A stretch of DNA of 64,000 bases from Flavobacterium enshiense (GCF_022836875.1 NZ_CP090376.1:2790001-2854000); one strand, 5' to 3'; counted from the first letter of the stretch, positions 51,211 to 59,763 are shown. A program made the numbers and translations. Notes: a model not told the origin generated them from the sequence alone.

Positions 51211-51370
51211 AACAGCGGTTTTATAAAATGGCGGGGCTTGGTGATTTTTTGTAATGGCTTGGTGCGTGCACTTCTCTCCTATTTCATCGCGATTTTCTTT
51301 AAAACTTTTCGGTATATTTGTAAGCATCAGTAATAAAAAGTCCGCCAATTCATAAAGCCGGCGGGACGTT
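51211..51370 (+). repeat. attC-like site 63 (class B)
   Basis: 160 bp. Arms TTTTATAAAATGGCGG / CCGCCAATTCATAAAG. -7 TATATTTG at 51313-51320. Confidence 0.86.
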
Positions 51371-51744
51371 AGCGGTAATTGTCCCTCTGTTTTCAAAACA
51401 CATTCGTCTTAAAGAGGATAGAATGATTTTTAGGTTTTAAAGATTGCGCAAAACTTTACGTGAAATTTGAAATTTAAATAAACGATACATTCCAAAATAT
51501 AATGCCTTCTCCCCTAACCTTCTTCATAGTTTTCTGAAATTAACTTTGAGGAAATTCTTGTGGAAAAACTTTGAGAAAAACATAAATAAATTAAACAAAC
51601 TGGGATTCAATAAAATGAATAACTAACCGTGTAATTTATTGCCAAACTTTATGGAAAATAAGAATCGAAAAACGTTACGAAACTTAACGTGAAAAGTTTG
51701 TGGTCACAATATGTTATATTCTTTATGCCGGTACAACAACCGCT
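51371..51744 (+). other. Gene-less cassette body
   Basis: The cassette ends match (GTTAGCGGTAATTG / CAACAACCGCTAAC), so it is a bona fide unit of about 370 bp, yet I find no convincing reading frame on either strand. It contains two similar segments, ACTTTACGTGAAATTTG near 51452 and ACTTAACGTGAAAAGTTTG near 51685. It may encode an RNA, carry a regulatory element, or be the remnant of a gene. Confidence 0.55.
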
Positions 51745-51870
51745 AACAAGGGTTTTGTGAAATTGGGGCTTTTAGGCAAAAAATATTGTTGGTTTTGTGT
51801 TTGTAAACATAATCTTAAATTTATATTTTTGGGAGAACTAATCCCCAACTTCACAAAGCCCCGGGACGTT
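51745..51870 (+). repeat. attC-like site 64 (AAGGG core, class C loop)
   Basis: 126 bp. AACAAGGGTTTT / AAAGCCCCGGGACGTT with inner arms GTGAAATTGGGG / CCCCAACTTCAC, but a class C loop. It combines arm and loop types that are otherwise separate. -7 TATTTTTG at 51824-51831. Confidence 0.87.
51800..51831 (+). promoter_or_regulatory. Promoter in attC site 64
   Basis: TTTG, 20 bp, TATTTTTG: the spacer length and the TAnnTTTG pattern match other class C promoters although the flanking bases differ. Confidence 0.66.
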
Positions 51871-51933
51871 AACTGCAAGCATGGCCAAACTTTGCGCTAG
51901 AAATCTGTCGGATAATATTATTTAAAAACTATA

Positions 51934-52326
51934 ATGAATACTAATCATATAGAAACATATTTTGAACTTGAAGATTTAATTGAATCTGATAATTCCAATC
52001 ATAAATTAAAGGATATTGCGGAATTGTTTTTGACTGCAATGAATGATTGGCCAACGTACAACCAAGTGCGCATTGATGAATTTATCAATGAGTTAAAAGA
52101 ACATTTTGGCGAACCTTTGTCGATAGAAAAAATTAAAGCAAAAAAGCTTAAAATGGATACTCAAAATTCCTGGAGACATGAATCAGGAAGTTCGATATGC
52201 GAAATGATTGAACTTTCTAAATTGCATTACGGTGAAATGGATTTTGACAAAATCATAGCAAATATCTTGGACTATTATGGAAGTTTAGAAATTAATAATA
52301 AATCAGACAATAATGCCAGCAGTTAA
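51934..52326 (+). CDS. Hypothetical soluble protein
   Basis: 130 aa, acidic, mostly helical: IETYFELEDLIESDNSNH, LFLTAMNDWPTYNQVRIDEF, then DTQNSWRHESGSSICEMIEL and a C-terminal helix ending in Asn/Ser-rich residues that run through the cassette terminus (NNASS). Stop TAA in the attC box of site 65. Family not recognised. Confidence 0.62.
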   Translation: MNTNHIETYFELEDLIESDNSNHKLKDIAELFLTAMNDWPTYNQVRIDEFINELKEHFGEPLSIEKIKAKKLKMDTQNSWRHESGSSICEMIELSKLHYGEMDFDKIIANILDYYGSLEINNKSDNNASS

Positions 52327-52480
52327 CAGCGGTTTTAAGAAATGGCGGGTTTGGGGATTTATCGGTAATGGTCAGTGAATATTTTCTTCTCCGAAGTGAG
52401 GCTTTTTCTTTCAATCTTTTCGGTATATTTGCAAACATCAGTAATAAAAATCCGCCACTTCTTAAAGCCGGCGGGACGTT
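52325..52480 (+). repeat. attC-like site 65 (class B)
   Basis: 156 bp. Arms TTTTAAGAAATGGCGG / CCGCCACTTCTTAAAG. -7 TATATTTG at 52424-52431. Confidence 0.88.
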
Positions 52481-52510
52481 AGCAGCAATGAGCAAAAACG
52501 AGACGAATCG

Positions 52511-52870
52511 ATGACTTTAATTTTTACAATAATAGCTATAAGTATTCATTTAATATTCCTTTTTAAAAGAGAAATTCTTTTTGAAAAGAAATCATTTATA
52601 TTCCTATTTGTAATAAGTATTTTCATTGGATTGATTTCATTACTTGTAAAAAATGCTGGAGTTCAAATTAGAAATATCGAAATGTTGCAAATTCCATTTT
52701 TAACATTGCTAATCTTCTTCTTTATGAGCAAAATATACGTCGCTTTAAATGGTAAAAATCCTAAAGATTCATTTTGGAGTAATGATATAAAACTAATGAA
52801 AGATGGCATTTTTAATTCCCTATTTTGGGTTTTTGGATTAATAATACCAGTTTTTATAGTATTCAAATAA
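52511..52870 (+). CDS. Small membrane protein, four TM segments
   Basis: 119 aa. Segments LIFTIIAISIHLIFLF, SFIFLFVISIFIGLISLLV, IPFLTLLIFFFMSKIYVAL and SLFWVFGLIIPVFIVF. Short polar loops; a loop with NPKDSFWSND before the last segment. Family not recognised. Confidence 0.63.
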   Translation: MTLIFTIIAISIHLIFLFKREILFEKKSFIFLFVISIFIGLISLLVKNAGVQIRNIEMLQIPFLTLLIFFFMSKIYVALNGKNPKDSFWSNDIKLMKDGIFNSLFWVFGLIIPVFIVFK

Positions 52871-52881
52871 TCACTGCTGCT

Positions 52882-53038
52882 AACAGCGGTTTTAAGAAAT
52901 GGCGGGTTTGGGGATTTATCGGTAAAGGTCAGTGAATATTTTCCTTCTCCGAAGTGGGGCTTTTTCTTTTAAACTTTTCGGTATATTTGTAAACATCAGT
53001 AACAAAATTCCGCCACTTCTTAAAGCCGGCGGGACGTT
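52882..53038 (+). repeat. attC-like site 66 (class B)
   Basis: 157 bp. Arms TTTTAAGAAATGGCGG / CCGCCACTTCTTAAAG. -7 TATATTTG at 52982-52989. Confidence 0.88.
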
Positions 53039-53087
53039 AGCCGTAATATTAGAAAAACTGAACGTAATCAGTAACTTAAAGCAACAA

Positions 53088-53576
53088 ATGAAATTAGGTC
53101 AATTCCATATATTCTTAGTTTTTTCTCTTTTAAGTTTTTGTAATTCATTTTCACAAACCACTCAAAATGGAAAAAGTGCAGATGATTATATTTTGGAATT
53201 AAAAAAAGATTTTTTGAAAAACATTCAAGGAACTTGGATTGTAAAAATTAGGGATACCTTTAAAGAATTACATGAAACTTCTGAATTAAGTCATAATGAA
53301 GTTTTAATTATTTCAGAAAAAGAGCTTCAATTTTACTCTCAAAAGAATGACTCAGAAAAATTGGAATTAATTAAAAAAGAAATAATTACAACTAAAGGTA
53401 ATACTTGGGGAAAAGATTATTTAAATTTAATCTTCGCTGATAACAATATTTGGAAAGTTACTTTAAAATCTAACGATGTTTTACATTTTATAAATACTGG
53501 AGAATTGCTTGAAAATGGGACTGAAAGTATTATAGTTTGTGGTAATCCGGAGAAAACATACCGAAGAATAAAATAA
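53088..53576 (+). CDS. Secreted lipocalin-like protein
   Basis: 162 aa from ATG 53088. Signal peptide (IFLVFSLLSFCNSFSQ). After a short helix the domain begins IQGTWIVKIRDTF, the usual first strand of lipocalin-like domains (GxW), and continues with alternating strands (EVLIISEKELQFYSQ, NIWKVTLKSNDVLHFIN) to KTYRRIK. Likely periplasmic ligand binding; ligand unknown. Confidence 0.68.
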   Translation: MKLGQFHIFLVFSLLSFCNSFSQTTQNGKSADDYILELKKDFLKNIQGTWIVKIRDTFKELHETSELSHNEVLIISEKELQFYSQKNDSEKLELIKKEIITTKGNTWGKDYLNLIFADNNIWKVTLKSNDVLHFINTGELLENGTESIIVCGNPEKTYRRIK

Positions 53577-53598
53577 AATAAAACAAAATACTACGGCT

Positions 53599-53755
53599 AA
53601 CAGCGGTTTTAAGAAATGGCGGCTTTAGGGATTTATCGGTAATGGTCAGTGAATATTTTTCTTCTCCGAAGTGAGGATTTTTCTTTCTAACTTTCGGTAT
53701 ATTTGTAAACATCAGTAATAAAAATTCCGCCACTTCTTAAAGCCGGCGGGACGTT
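53599..53755 (+). repeat. attC-like site 67 (class B)
   Basis: 157 bp. Arms TTTTAAGAAATGGCGG / CCGCCACTTCTTAAAG. -7 TATATTTG at 53698-53705. Confidence 0.88.
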
Positions 53756-53767
53756 AGGTGTAATTTT

Positions 53768-54283
53768 ATGAAAAACGAAGCGTCAGAAAGACTACTCAAA
53801 AATTATTATAATTCCAGAAAAAGTTGGGAAGCTTGGTGCTATCTCAATAATATAGACCTCAAAAATTCAAAGCCAGAAATACGGAAATATGTTGATGAGA
53901 ATGAATTACTATATTATTTAAGATATTTAGCATTGAAAGATGTTCATATTGAACTTTATAAAATATTAAAAAACAGTAAAAATACTGTTGATAATATTTT
54001 TATGCTTCTTAATCAAAATCCACAAACAAAAGCAAAAGAACATTTACTAAAATTAAACGAATTTGAAACGGAAATAAAATCATTAACAAACGCTAGGGAT
54101 AAATTCTATGCTCATTTAGATTCTGATTACAAAGATTTTTTATCAAACTTCGAAATAGAAAGTTATTATACAATTTTTGAACTAATCGAAGAAGCAATTT
54201 TCATTTTAGGAAAAGAAAATGAACTTTTAGAATTATTAAAAGAAATCCCTTCAAGAGATGAATTTTATATAAATAAAAATTAA
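53768..54283 (+). CDS. HEPN/AbiU2-like helical protein
   Basis: 171 aa, entirely helical. NARDKFYAHLD places R110 and H116 as in the HEPN motif (R-x4-6-H), and the pattern R-D-x-F-x-A-H-x-D is like AbiU2-type HEPN proteins. HEPN domains are often RNases in abortive-infection or toxin systems. A membrane protein gene begins 6 bp after the stop in the same cassette, so a two-gene system is possible, as inference. Confidence 0.6.
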   Translation: MKNEASERLLKNYYNSRKSWEAWCYLNNIDLKNSKPEIRKYVDENELLYYLRYLALKDVHIELYKILKNSKNTVDNIFMLLNQNPQTKAKEHLLKLNEFETEIKSLTNARDKFYAHLDSDYKDFLSNFEIESYYTIFELIEEAIFILGKENELLELLKEIPSRDEFYINKN

Positions 54284-54289
54284 AAAATA

Positions 54290-54634
54290 ATGTCTATAAT
54301 CGATGAACCAGCAAGTCCTTTTCTTTTATTCACATACTTCGATTTTCTCCTTGTTTTCATTTTAATACTTGTTAATATATTTTTACACAAAACAAATTTG
54401 ATTACGAAAATTGATTGGAAATTAAAGCTTCTACTATTTATAATTCTTTTTGTAGTTATTCCAATAATTTCAGTGAATAAGGAAGTTTCAAATGCTTATA
54501 AAAAGTTCATCACAGTTGACGATTTTAACCTGATCTATATATTTTTTAAATTTCCAATTTGGTGGTTAATTGGTGTGATTGAAATATTTATAATTAGAAT
54601 CATTGTTGGAATGAAATTAAAAAACTACACCTAA
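54290..54634 (+). CDS. Small membrane protein, partner of HEPN-like gene
   Basis: 114 aa. Membrane segments FLLVFILILVNIFL, LLLFIILFVVIPIISV and FPIWWLIGVIEIFIIRIIV. Starts 6 bp after the stop of the HEPN-like gene, so co-transcription and possible coupling are expected. The last residues (KLKNYT) read into the cassette's terminal repeat and the stop is the TAA of the attC box. Function unknown. Confidence 0.63.
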   Translation: MSIIDEPASPFLLFTYFDFLLVFILILVNIFLHKTNLITKIDWKLKLLLFIILFVVIPIISVNKEVSNAYKKFITVDDFNLIYIFFKFPIWWLIGVIEIFIIRIIVGMKLKNYT

Positions 54635-54758
54635 CAGCGGTTTTAAGAAATTGGGGGTTTAGTGTTTAATGGAACGGTCTTTTTGTATATTTGGCTTCAG
54701 TCCTAATGGAATGGTTTGGGAACAAAAATCCCCAACTTCTTAAAGCCGGCGGGACGTT
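54633..54758 (+). repeat. attC-like site 68 (class A)
   Basis: 126 bp. Arms TTTTAAGAAATTGGGG / CCCCAACTTCTTAAAG. -7 TATATTTG at 54686-54693. Confidence 0.88.
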
Positions 54759-54798
54759 ATGTGAAATAACACCAAAACTATCTTAAATTAAAAACTTA

Positions 54799-55383
54799 AT
54801 GGAATATTTACCAATAATAGCAATCATAATTTCTGTAGTTTCTCCATTTATAAACCTTTGGCTTAACGAAAGGATAAAAGCAAGTGTAAACCATCATTTC
54901 AACAAAGAGATTTCAAAATTTGAAAAGGAAATTGAAGTTTTAAAAAGTAAAGAAACATTTAAGTTTACAAAACTTCATGAAAAAAGATTAGAAGTATTAG
55001 AAAACACTTACAGCTTGGTAAATTCCTATTATACAAGCCTCAATAACTTCCTTCATCCTTTAAAAATTTATAATCCTGAAGAAACATCAGATCCAAATAA
55101 AAGAGATTACGAACAATACGCTGAAGCTTATAAAAATCTCTTTGATTATTTTTCACAAAAAAAGATTTATTATGATGTAGATTTAGAAAAACAAATTGAG
55201 AACTTCATAAAGGATTCTCATGAAGCGACTTTAGGATACACAAAATATATTTTTTATGATAAAATTGAAATGAAGAAAGAAGAAAGAATAAAAGCAATGA
55301 CCAGCTACAAAGAAGTTCCAATTCAAATCCTACCGCTAAAAGAAAAACTTGAGGAAAGATTCAGAGAAGTTTTAGAAAAATAG
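54799..55383 (+). CDS. Membrane-anchored coiled-coil protein
   Basis: 194 aa. One N-terminal membrane segment (LPIIAIIISVVSPFINLWL), then a coiled coil (FNKEISKFEKEIEVLKSKE, about 35-55) and a helical domain (KLHEKRLEVLENTYSLVN, YEQYAEAYKNLFDYF). The form, a short anchor plus long helix, is common in accessory regions, sometimes next to defence genes; no function assigned. Confidence 0.65.
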   Translation: MEYLPIIAIIISVVSPFINLWLNERIKASVNHHFNKEISKFEKEIEVLKSKETFKFTKLHEKRLEVLENTYSLVNSYYTSLNNFLHPLKIYNPEETSDPNKRDYEQYAEAYKNLFDYFSQKKIYYDVDLEKQIENFIKDSHEATLGYTKYIFYDKIEMKKEERIKAMTSYKEVPIQILPLKEKLEERFREVLEK

Positions 55384-55394
55384 TTACTTCACAT

Positions 55395-55551
55395 AACAGC
55401 GGTTTTAAGAAATGGCGGGTTCAGGGATTTATCAGTAGTGGTCAGTGAATATTTTTCTTCTCCGAAGTGAGGCTTTTTCTTTCAAACTTTTCGGTATATT
55501 TGTAAGCAACAGTAATAAAATTCCGCCACTTCTTAAAGCCGGCGGGACGTT
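55395..55551 (+). repeat. attC-like site 69 (class B)
   Basis: 157 bp. Arms TTTTAAGAAATGGCGG / CCGCCACTTCTTAAAG. -7 TATATTTG at 55495-55502. Confidence 0.88.
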
Positions 55552-55579
55552 ATGGGCAATTTTGAGGACGACAATATAA

Positions 55580-56328
55580 ATGACATCAAACTTAAACATA
55601 AAAATTATGGGGACAGAAAATTGGAATTGGTTCGCTCTGAACTTTGAATGGTTTGGATTAGGCATCGGCTTAATCATTTTAATTCTTCTCTTTACAACGA
55701 ATAAACTCCGTAATAATCTAAATATTTCTAGGTGGAAAGACTTTACTTGGCTTTCTTGGTTAGGGATGACCATTTATTTAATGCATAACGTAGAAGAATA
55801 TGCGTAGATTTATTAGGAAATCAAAACTCATTTCCAAACCAAATTTACACCATGCTTGGACAAATAGCCCCTAAAGCATCTGGTCCAGCCAGTAGTTACT
55901 TTTTGGCAGTGAATATTACTGCATTTTGGATTATGTCTCCTACTTGCGCATTACTTAGTAGAAAACATCCATTTACAGGTCTAGCGGTCTACTCTATTAT
56001 TTTAGTTAACACATTTTTCCATTTAATGCCTACACTATCAACCGGTAGTTATAACGCGGGACTTGTAACGACCATTTTACTTTTTATACCAATATTAGCA
56101 TGGCTTTTAAGTAAATGTCTTGGTACTGGTAAACATAAAAGACGAGCCATATTGTATCTCGTTTTAGGCGGACTTATGTATCACATTATTTTGACTGGTC
56201 CAATGTTTCTAGCTTTAAAAATAAATATTGCTGACAGCATTATTGCTCTTTCTCAAATATTGAATGCAGTAATCCTTTTAGCATTTTTTCTTTGGGCAGA
56301 CAAAAAAATTAAGCTACAGAAAGACTAA
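55580..56328 (+). pseudogene. HXXEE-domain membrane protein, frameshifted
   Basis: The N-terminal frame gives a membrane segment and the motif MHNVEEY (H-x-x-E-E) and ends at TAG 55805. A second frame then carries the rest of the family, reading VDLLGNQNSFPNQIY before ATG 55852 and four further membrane segments. One missing base near 55804 (TATGCGTAGAT) would join them as EEYG-VDLLGN. It is therefore a single-base frameshift, real or from sequencing. HXXEE proteins are membrane proteins of unknown activity with conserved His/Glu. Confidence 0.8.
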
Positions 56329-56339
56329 AAACTGCCCAT

Positions 56340-56465
56340 AACAGCGGTTTTAAGAAATTGGGGTTTGAGTGTTTAATGGAACGAGCTTTTTGTATATTTG
56401 ACTTCAGTCCTAATGGAATGGTTCGGGAACAAAAATCCCCAACTTCTTAAAGCCGGCGGGACGTT
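56340..56465 (+). repeat. attC-like site 70 (class A)
   Basis: 126 bp. Arms TTTTAAGAAATTGGGG / CCCCAACTTCTTAAAG. -7 TATATTTG at 56393-56400. Confidence 0.88.
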
Positions 56466-56509
56466 AGCCGTCAGTTTACTCAACAAAACGAAAATCAAAT
56501 ATTCTTGTC

Positions 56510-57079
56510 ATGAAAATTCAATTTTTACTTTCACTTTTAATCTTTTTTGGTTGTGAAACTAAAACTAAAAATAGTGATCCCAAAAAACTAAAAACTGAAA
56601 AAGCATCACAGTTTAAAATTGATTTAGAAAGCAGAAAGTTTTTTATAGGTGATGTGAATAATGACAAAGTAAATGATACTGCTTATGTCAATCTAAAAAG
56701 AAATATAGAAACTGGTGAGATTGAATGTGGTGGCAAAAATTGTTATATAAATATTGAATTCAAAAATAGTATTCCTAAAATAAGTTTTGACCAAAGTCTT
56801 GGTGTTTCTATTTCAAAAACTGAAGACTTAAACAATGACAAAGCAAATGAAATAATCATATTTTCTAGAACTCATGAAGGCTGGTGGAATTATATTTCTG
56901 TCATGTCATTTGATGGTAAAAATTGGAATGAATTAGCAGTTACTAAAGCATTTGTTTCTGATGATGAAGATTTTGAAAACAGGATAATTAAAAAAAATGG
57001 CAAGTATTTTTTAGTCGGCGAAAATCAATGGGAAGAAGATGAAAACGGAGATTTTAAAAAAGTAATTATCAAGATTTAA
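56510..57079 (+). CDS. Lipoprotein with calcium-loop motifs, homologue of 17349-17918
   Basis: 189 aa. Lipobox FFGC (Cys about 15). Loops GDVNNDKVNDTAY and EDLNNDKANEIII align with the paralogue's, as do EGWWNYISVMSF and the last EENGDF-like residues. The pair share the same gene length but have different termini (GTTAGCCGTCAG here, GTTGTGCGTTAT there) and different attC classes, so they diverged as cassettes long ago. Confidence 0.72.
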   Translation: MKIQFLLSLLIFFGCETKTKNSDPKKLKTEKASQFKIDLESRKFFIGDVNNDKVNDTAYVNLKRNIETGEIECGGKNCYINIEFKNSIPKISFDQSLGVSISKTEDLNNDKANEIIIFSRTHEGWWNYISVMSFDGKNWNELAVTKAFVSDDEDFENRIIKKNGKYFLVGENQWEEDENGDFKKVIIKI

Positions 57080-57091
57080 AACCGAACGGCT

Positions 57092-57248
57092 AACAGCGGT
57101 TTTGTGAAAGCGGGGTTTAGGTCTGTATCGGTAAGAGCCAGTGTTTGCACTTCTCTCCTATTTTTCAACTTTTCTCTTTCAAACTTTTCGGTATATTTGT
57201 AAATATCAGTAATAAAAACCCCCGCCTTCACAAAGCCGGCGGGACGTT
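57092..57248 (+). repeat. attC-like site 71 (class B)
   Basis: 157 bp. Arms TTTTGTGAAAGCGGGG / CCCCGCCTTCACAAAG. -7 TATATTTG at 57192-57199. Confidence 0.87.
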
Positions 57249-57300
57249 AGCAGAAAGCTTGGAAAAACTGAACGAAATAAGAAACTAAATACGAAAGATT

Positions 57301-57801
57301 ATGGTTGAAATTATTTGGGGAATATTAAATATTGCAATCTTGATTTATTTTGTAATCGTCTGCTTTAAATCAACAAAAATCATTCGTGAAAAACTTGGAG
57401 TTTTTGCTGCTTTAATTTTTGTTTTTGGTTTGCTATCATTTGTAGCTGTTCCAAAAGATGAAAGTTCTAAAACGAAATCTTTTCATTTTAGCAATAATAA
57501 ATTTCATGGAAATACTTATTTAAAAAGTGTCAAACTTGAAGATAATTTAGCAACTGAAATTGAACTTACCGTAAAGTTCGGTGAAAATGAAAAAGAAAAA
57601 AAAATTCTTTCTGCACATACAAATAGAAATGGATTTGTCAGCGGAACAAATTGGAAAGTGGAAGCAGTTAGCGTTGAAAATTCGAAAAAAGAAAACAAAT
57701 ATTTGTATGAGGTTTCAGGGATTTTAGAATGGAAAATTCTAGGATTAAAAATATATTCTGAATCAAAATATTTTAAAGGAAATATAAAGTTGACAAAATA
57801 A
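57301..57801 (+). CDS. Membrane-anchored protein, unknown function
   Basis: 166 aa. Two membrane segments (IIWGILNIAILIYFVIVCF and LGVFAALIFVFGLLSFVAV) then an extracytoplasmic domain of about 110 residues with strands (NLATEIELTVKFGENEKEKK, LYEVSGILEWKILGLKIY). Family not recognised. Confidence 0.63.
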   Translation: MVEIIWGILNIAILIYFVIVCFKSTKIIREKLGVFAALIFVFGLLSFVAVPKDESSKTKSFHFSNNKFHGNTYLKSVKLEDNLATEIELTVKFGENEKEKKILSAHTNRNGFVSGTNWKVEAVSVENSKKENKYLYEVSGILEWKILGLKIYSESKYFKGNIKLTK

Positions 57802-57812
57802 AGCCTTCTGCT

Positions 57813-57969
57813 AACAGCGGTTTTAAGAAATGGCGGCTTTAGGGATTTATCGGTGATGGTCAGTGAATATTTTTCTTCTCCGAAGTGAGGCTTTTTCTTT
57901 CAAACTTTTCGGTATATTTGTAAACGTCAGTAATAAAAATCCGCCACTTCTTAAAGCCGGCGGGACGTT
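57813..57969 (+). repeat. attC-like site 72 (class B)
   Basis: 157 bp. Arms TTTTAAGAAATGGCGG / CCGCCACTTCTTAAAG. -7 TATATTTG at 57913-57920. Confidence 0.88.
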
Positions 57970-58024
57970 ATGTGCAACCCATAGAAAACTCTAATAATCA
58001 AGAACTTAACCATAAAAAATTTAT

Positions 58025-58786
58025 ATGAAAGTAATGAAGGACAAAGTCGCTCTTGTAACAGGCGCGGCTTCAGGATTAGGATTTGCAACTGCAAAAGCTT
58101 TTGCGGAAGCTGGAGCATCGGTAGTTTTATCCGATTGGGACGAAAATGCTGTGAAAATTGCAGCGCAAAAATTGGAATCCGAAGGACATTCTGTGCTAGC
58201 AATCACTTGTGATGTTTCAGATGATAAACAAGTTGAGGCAATGATTGAAAAAACAATTGCGACATTTGGTCGTTTGGATGCCGCATATAACAATGCTGGA
58301 GTTCAAAACGCGCTTGCGGGCGCGGCCGACCAAACACGAGAAGATTTTGACAGGGTTATGAGTATAAATCTTCGAGGTGTTTGGAGCTGCATGAAATATG
58401 AATTACAACATATGCGAAAACAAGGAAGCGGTGCTATTGTAAATTGTTCTTCCATTGGAGGAATTTTGGGAGGAGCGCAAAGAGGAACTTATCACGCTGC
58501 GAAACATGGCGTAATTGGATTAACAAAAAGTGCGGCAATAGAATATGCACCGCAAAATATTCGAATAAATACAATCTGTCCTGGATTAATTCATACAGCA
58601 ATGGCAGATCAATTGATTGCCGATGGTCAAGGAGAAGCCATAGATGCATTGCTGAAAGAAGTTCCAATTGGTAGATTAGGACGATCCGAAGAAATTGCAA
58701 ATGCCGTTCTGTTTCTTTGTAGCGATGCTGCGAGTTTGATAATTGGACATACCCTAGTTGTTGATGGCGGATTTAGTATTCATTAA
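58025..58786 (+). CDS. Short-chain dehydrogenase/reductase (SDR)
   Basis: 253 aa, full length for a classical SDR. TGAASGLG at residues 12-19 binds the cofactor, CDVSD (62-66) follows, NNAG at 89-92, and the catalytic Ser near 142-143, Y156 and K160 (YHAAK) are present; PGLIHT and VVDGGF close the fold. D37 in SDWDE suggests NAD(H) preference. Substrate unknown. GC content is visibly higher than in neighbouring cassettes (for example GGCGCGGCCG), suggesting more recent arrival from another source. Confidence 0.93.
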   Translation: MKVMKDKVALVTGAASGLGFATAKAFAEAGASVVLSDWDENAVKIAAQKLESEGHSVLAITCDVSDDKQVEAMIEKTIATFGRLDAAYNNAGVQNALAGAADQTREDFDRVMSINLRGVWSCMKYELQHMRKQGSGAIVNCSSIGGILGGAQRGTYHAAKHGVIGLTKSAAIEYAPQNIRINTICPGLIHTAMADQLIADGQGEAIDALLKEVPIGRLGRSEEIANAVLFLCSDAASLIIGHTLVVDGGFSIH

Positions 58787-58803
58787 GACACTGGGCAGCA
58801 CAT

Positions 58804-58929
58804 AACAGCGGTTTTAAGAAATTGGGGTTTGAGTGTTTAATGGAACGGTCTTTTTGTATATTTGGCTTCAGTCTTAATGGAATGGTTTGGGAACAAAAAT
58901 CCCCAACTTCTTAAAGCCGGCGGGACGTT
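58804..58929 (+). repeat. attC-like site 73 (class A)
   Basis: 126 bp. Arms TTTTAAGAAATTGGGG / CCCCAACTTCTTAAAG. -7 TATATTTG at 58857-58864. Confidence 0.88.
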
Positions 58930-58953
58930 GTGTGTAATTGTAAAACAAACTAA

Positions 58954-59523
58954 ATGTTTAAATCCACGAGGACAAATTTAACTGCACTATTGACACTTAT
59001 TTTACTAATTGTAATACTACGAATCTGTAACTATATGTTCCCTTGGACTGGACTTGCAGCAATAATATTTGTTCCTGTAATTTACATAATTGGAATTCTA
59101 ATTATACTTCTAGGAATGAGAATTTCAAAAAATAAGAAATTTGCTTATTTTTTCTTTATTTGGATAACTATAATAGCTCTCAATACACTCCTTGCAATCA
59201 ATATGTATCCACAAGAATTTAGACCAAGTGTGACTAATCAAATAAAATTCACCTTTCAAGTCGTTACAAACTTTGACAGCATAACTGAAGACGACCTAAA
59301 ACTGTGTATGCTTGACGATTTTAATAGATATGATTGCCAGATAAAAAATTCTAGGGAAAGATATGTTGCTGCTTTATACAAATATCAATTAAACATACCT
59401 AGAGATGGAAACAACTTCCTTTATGGCCGAACAGATAATCCAATTATGAAAATGACTGATATAAAATCAAATTTAGCAACTGGTCAAGACAAATTAATTT
59501 GGTGGTTACTTGAAAAAAGATAA
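58954..59523 (+). CDS. Membrane protein, duplicated cassette copy 2
   Basis: 189 aa, near-identical to 44847-45416 (for example RICNYMF for RICDYMF, ILLGMRISKN for ILQGMRISEN). Three membrane segments and a Cys-containing soluble domain. The cassette body is the same from GTTGTGTGTAATTG to CACACAACAGCGGTTTT, where the two copies abruptly change to different attC spacers. Confidence 0.7.
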   Translation: MFKSTRTNLTALLTLILLIVILRICNYMFPWTGLAAIIFVPVIYIIGILIILLGMRISKNKKFAYFFFIWITIIALNTLLAINMYPQEFRPSVTNQIKFTFQVVTNFDSITEDDLKLCMLDDFNRYDCQIKNSRERYVAALYKYQLNIPRDGNNFLYGRTDNPIMKMTDIKSNLATGQDKLIWWLLEKR

Positions 59524-59535
59524 ACAACTACACAC

Positions 59536-59693
59536 AACAGCGGTTTTGTGCAAGCGGGGTTTGGGTGTGTATCGGGAAGAGCCAATGTTTGCACTTTCTT
59601 CTCCGAAGTGAGGTTTTTTCTCTCAAACTTTTCGGTATATTTGTAAACGTCAGTAATAAAAATCCCCGCCTGACACAAAGCCGGCGGGACGTT
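59536..59693 (+). repeat. attC-like site 74 (class B)
   Basis: 158 bp. Arms TTTTGTGCAAGCGGGG / CCCCGCCTGACACAAAG. -7 TATATTTG at 59636-59643. Contrast with site 55 after the duplicate gene. Confidence 0.87.
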
Positions 59694-59763
59694 AGCCGTC
59701 AGTTTGACCAAACGAAACTTAAACATGATGAATAAATTTCATATGTAACTAAAAATCAATTTA

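Noticed and set aside
58444-58674. 76-codon forward frame inside the SDR gene.
   Set aside because: Overlaps a complete SDR with all catalytic motifs; the alternative frame has no family features.
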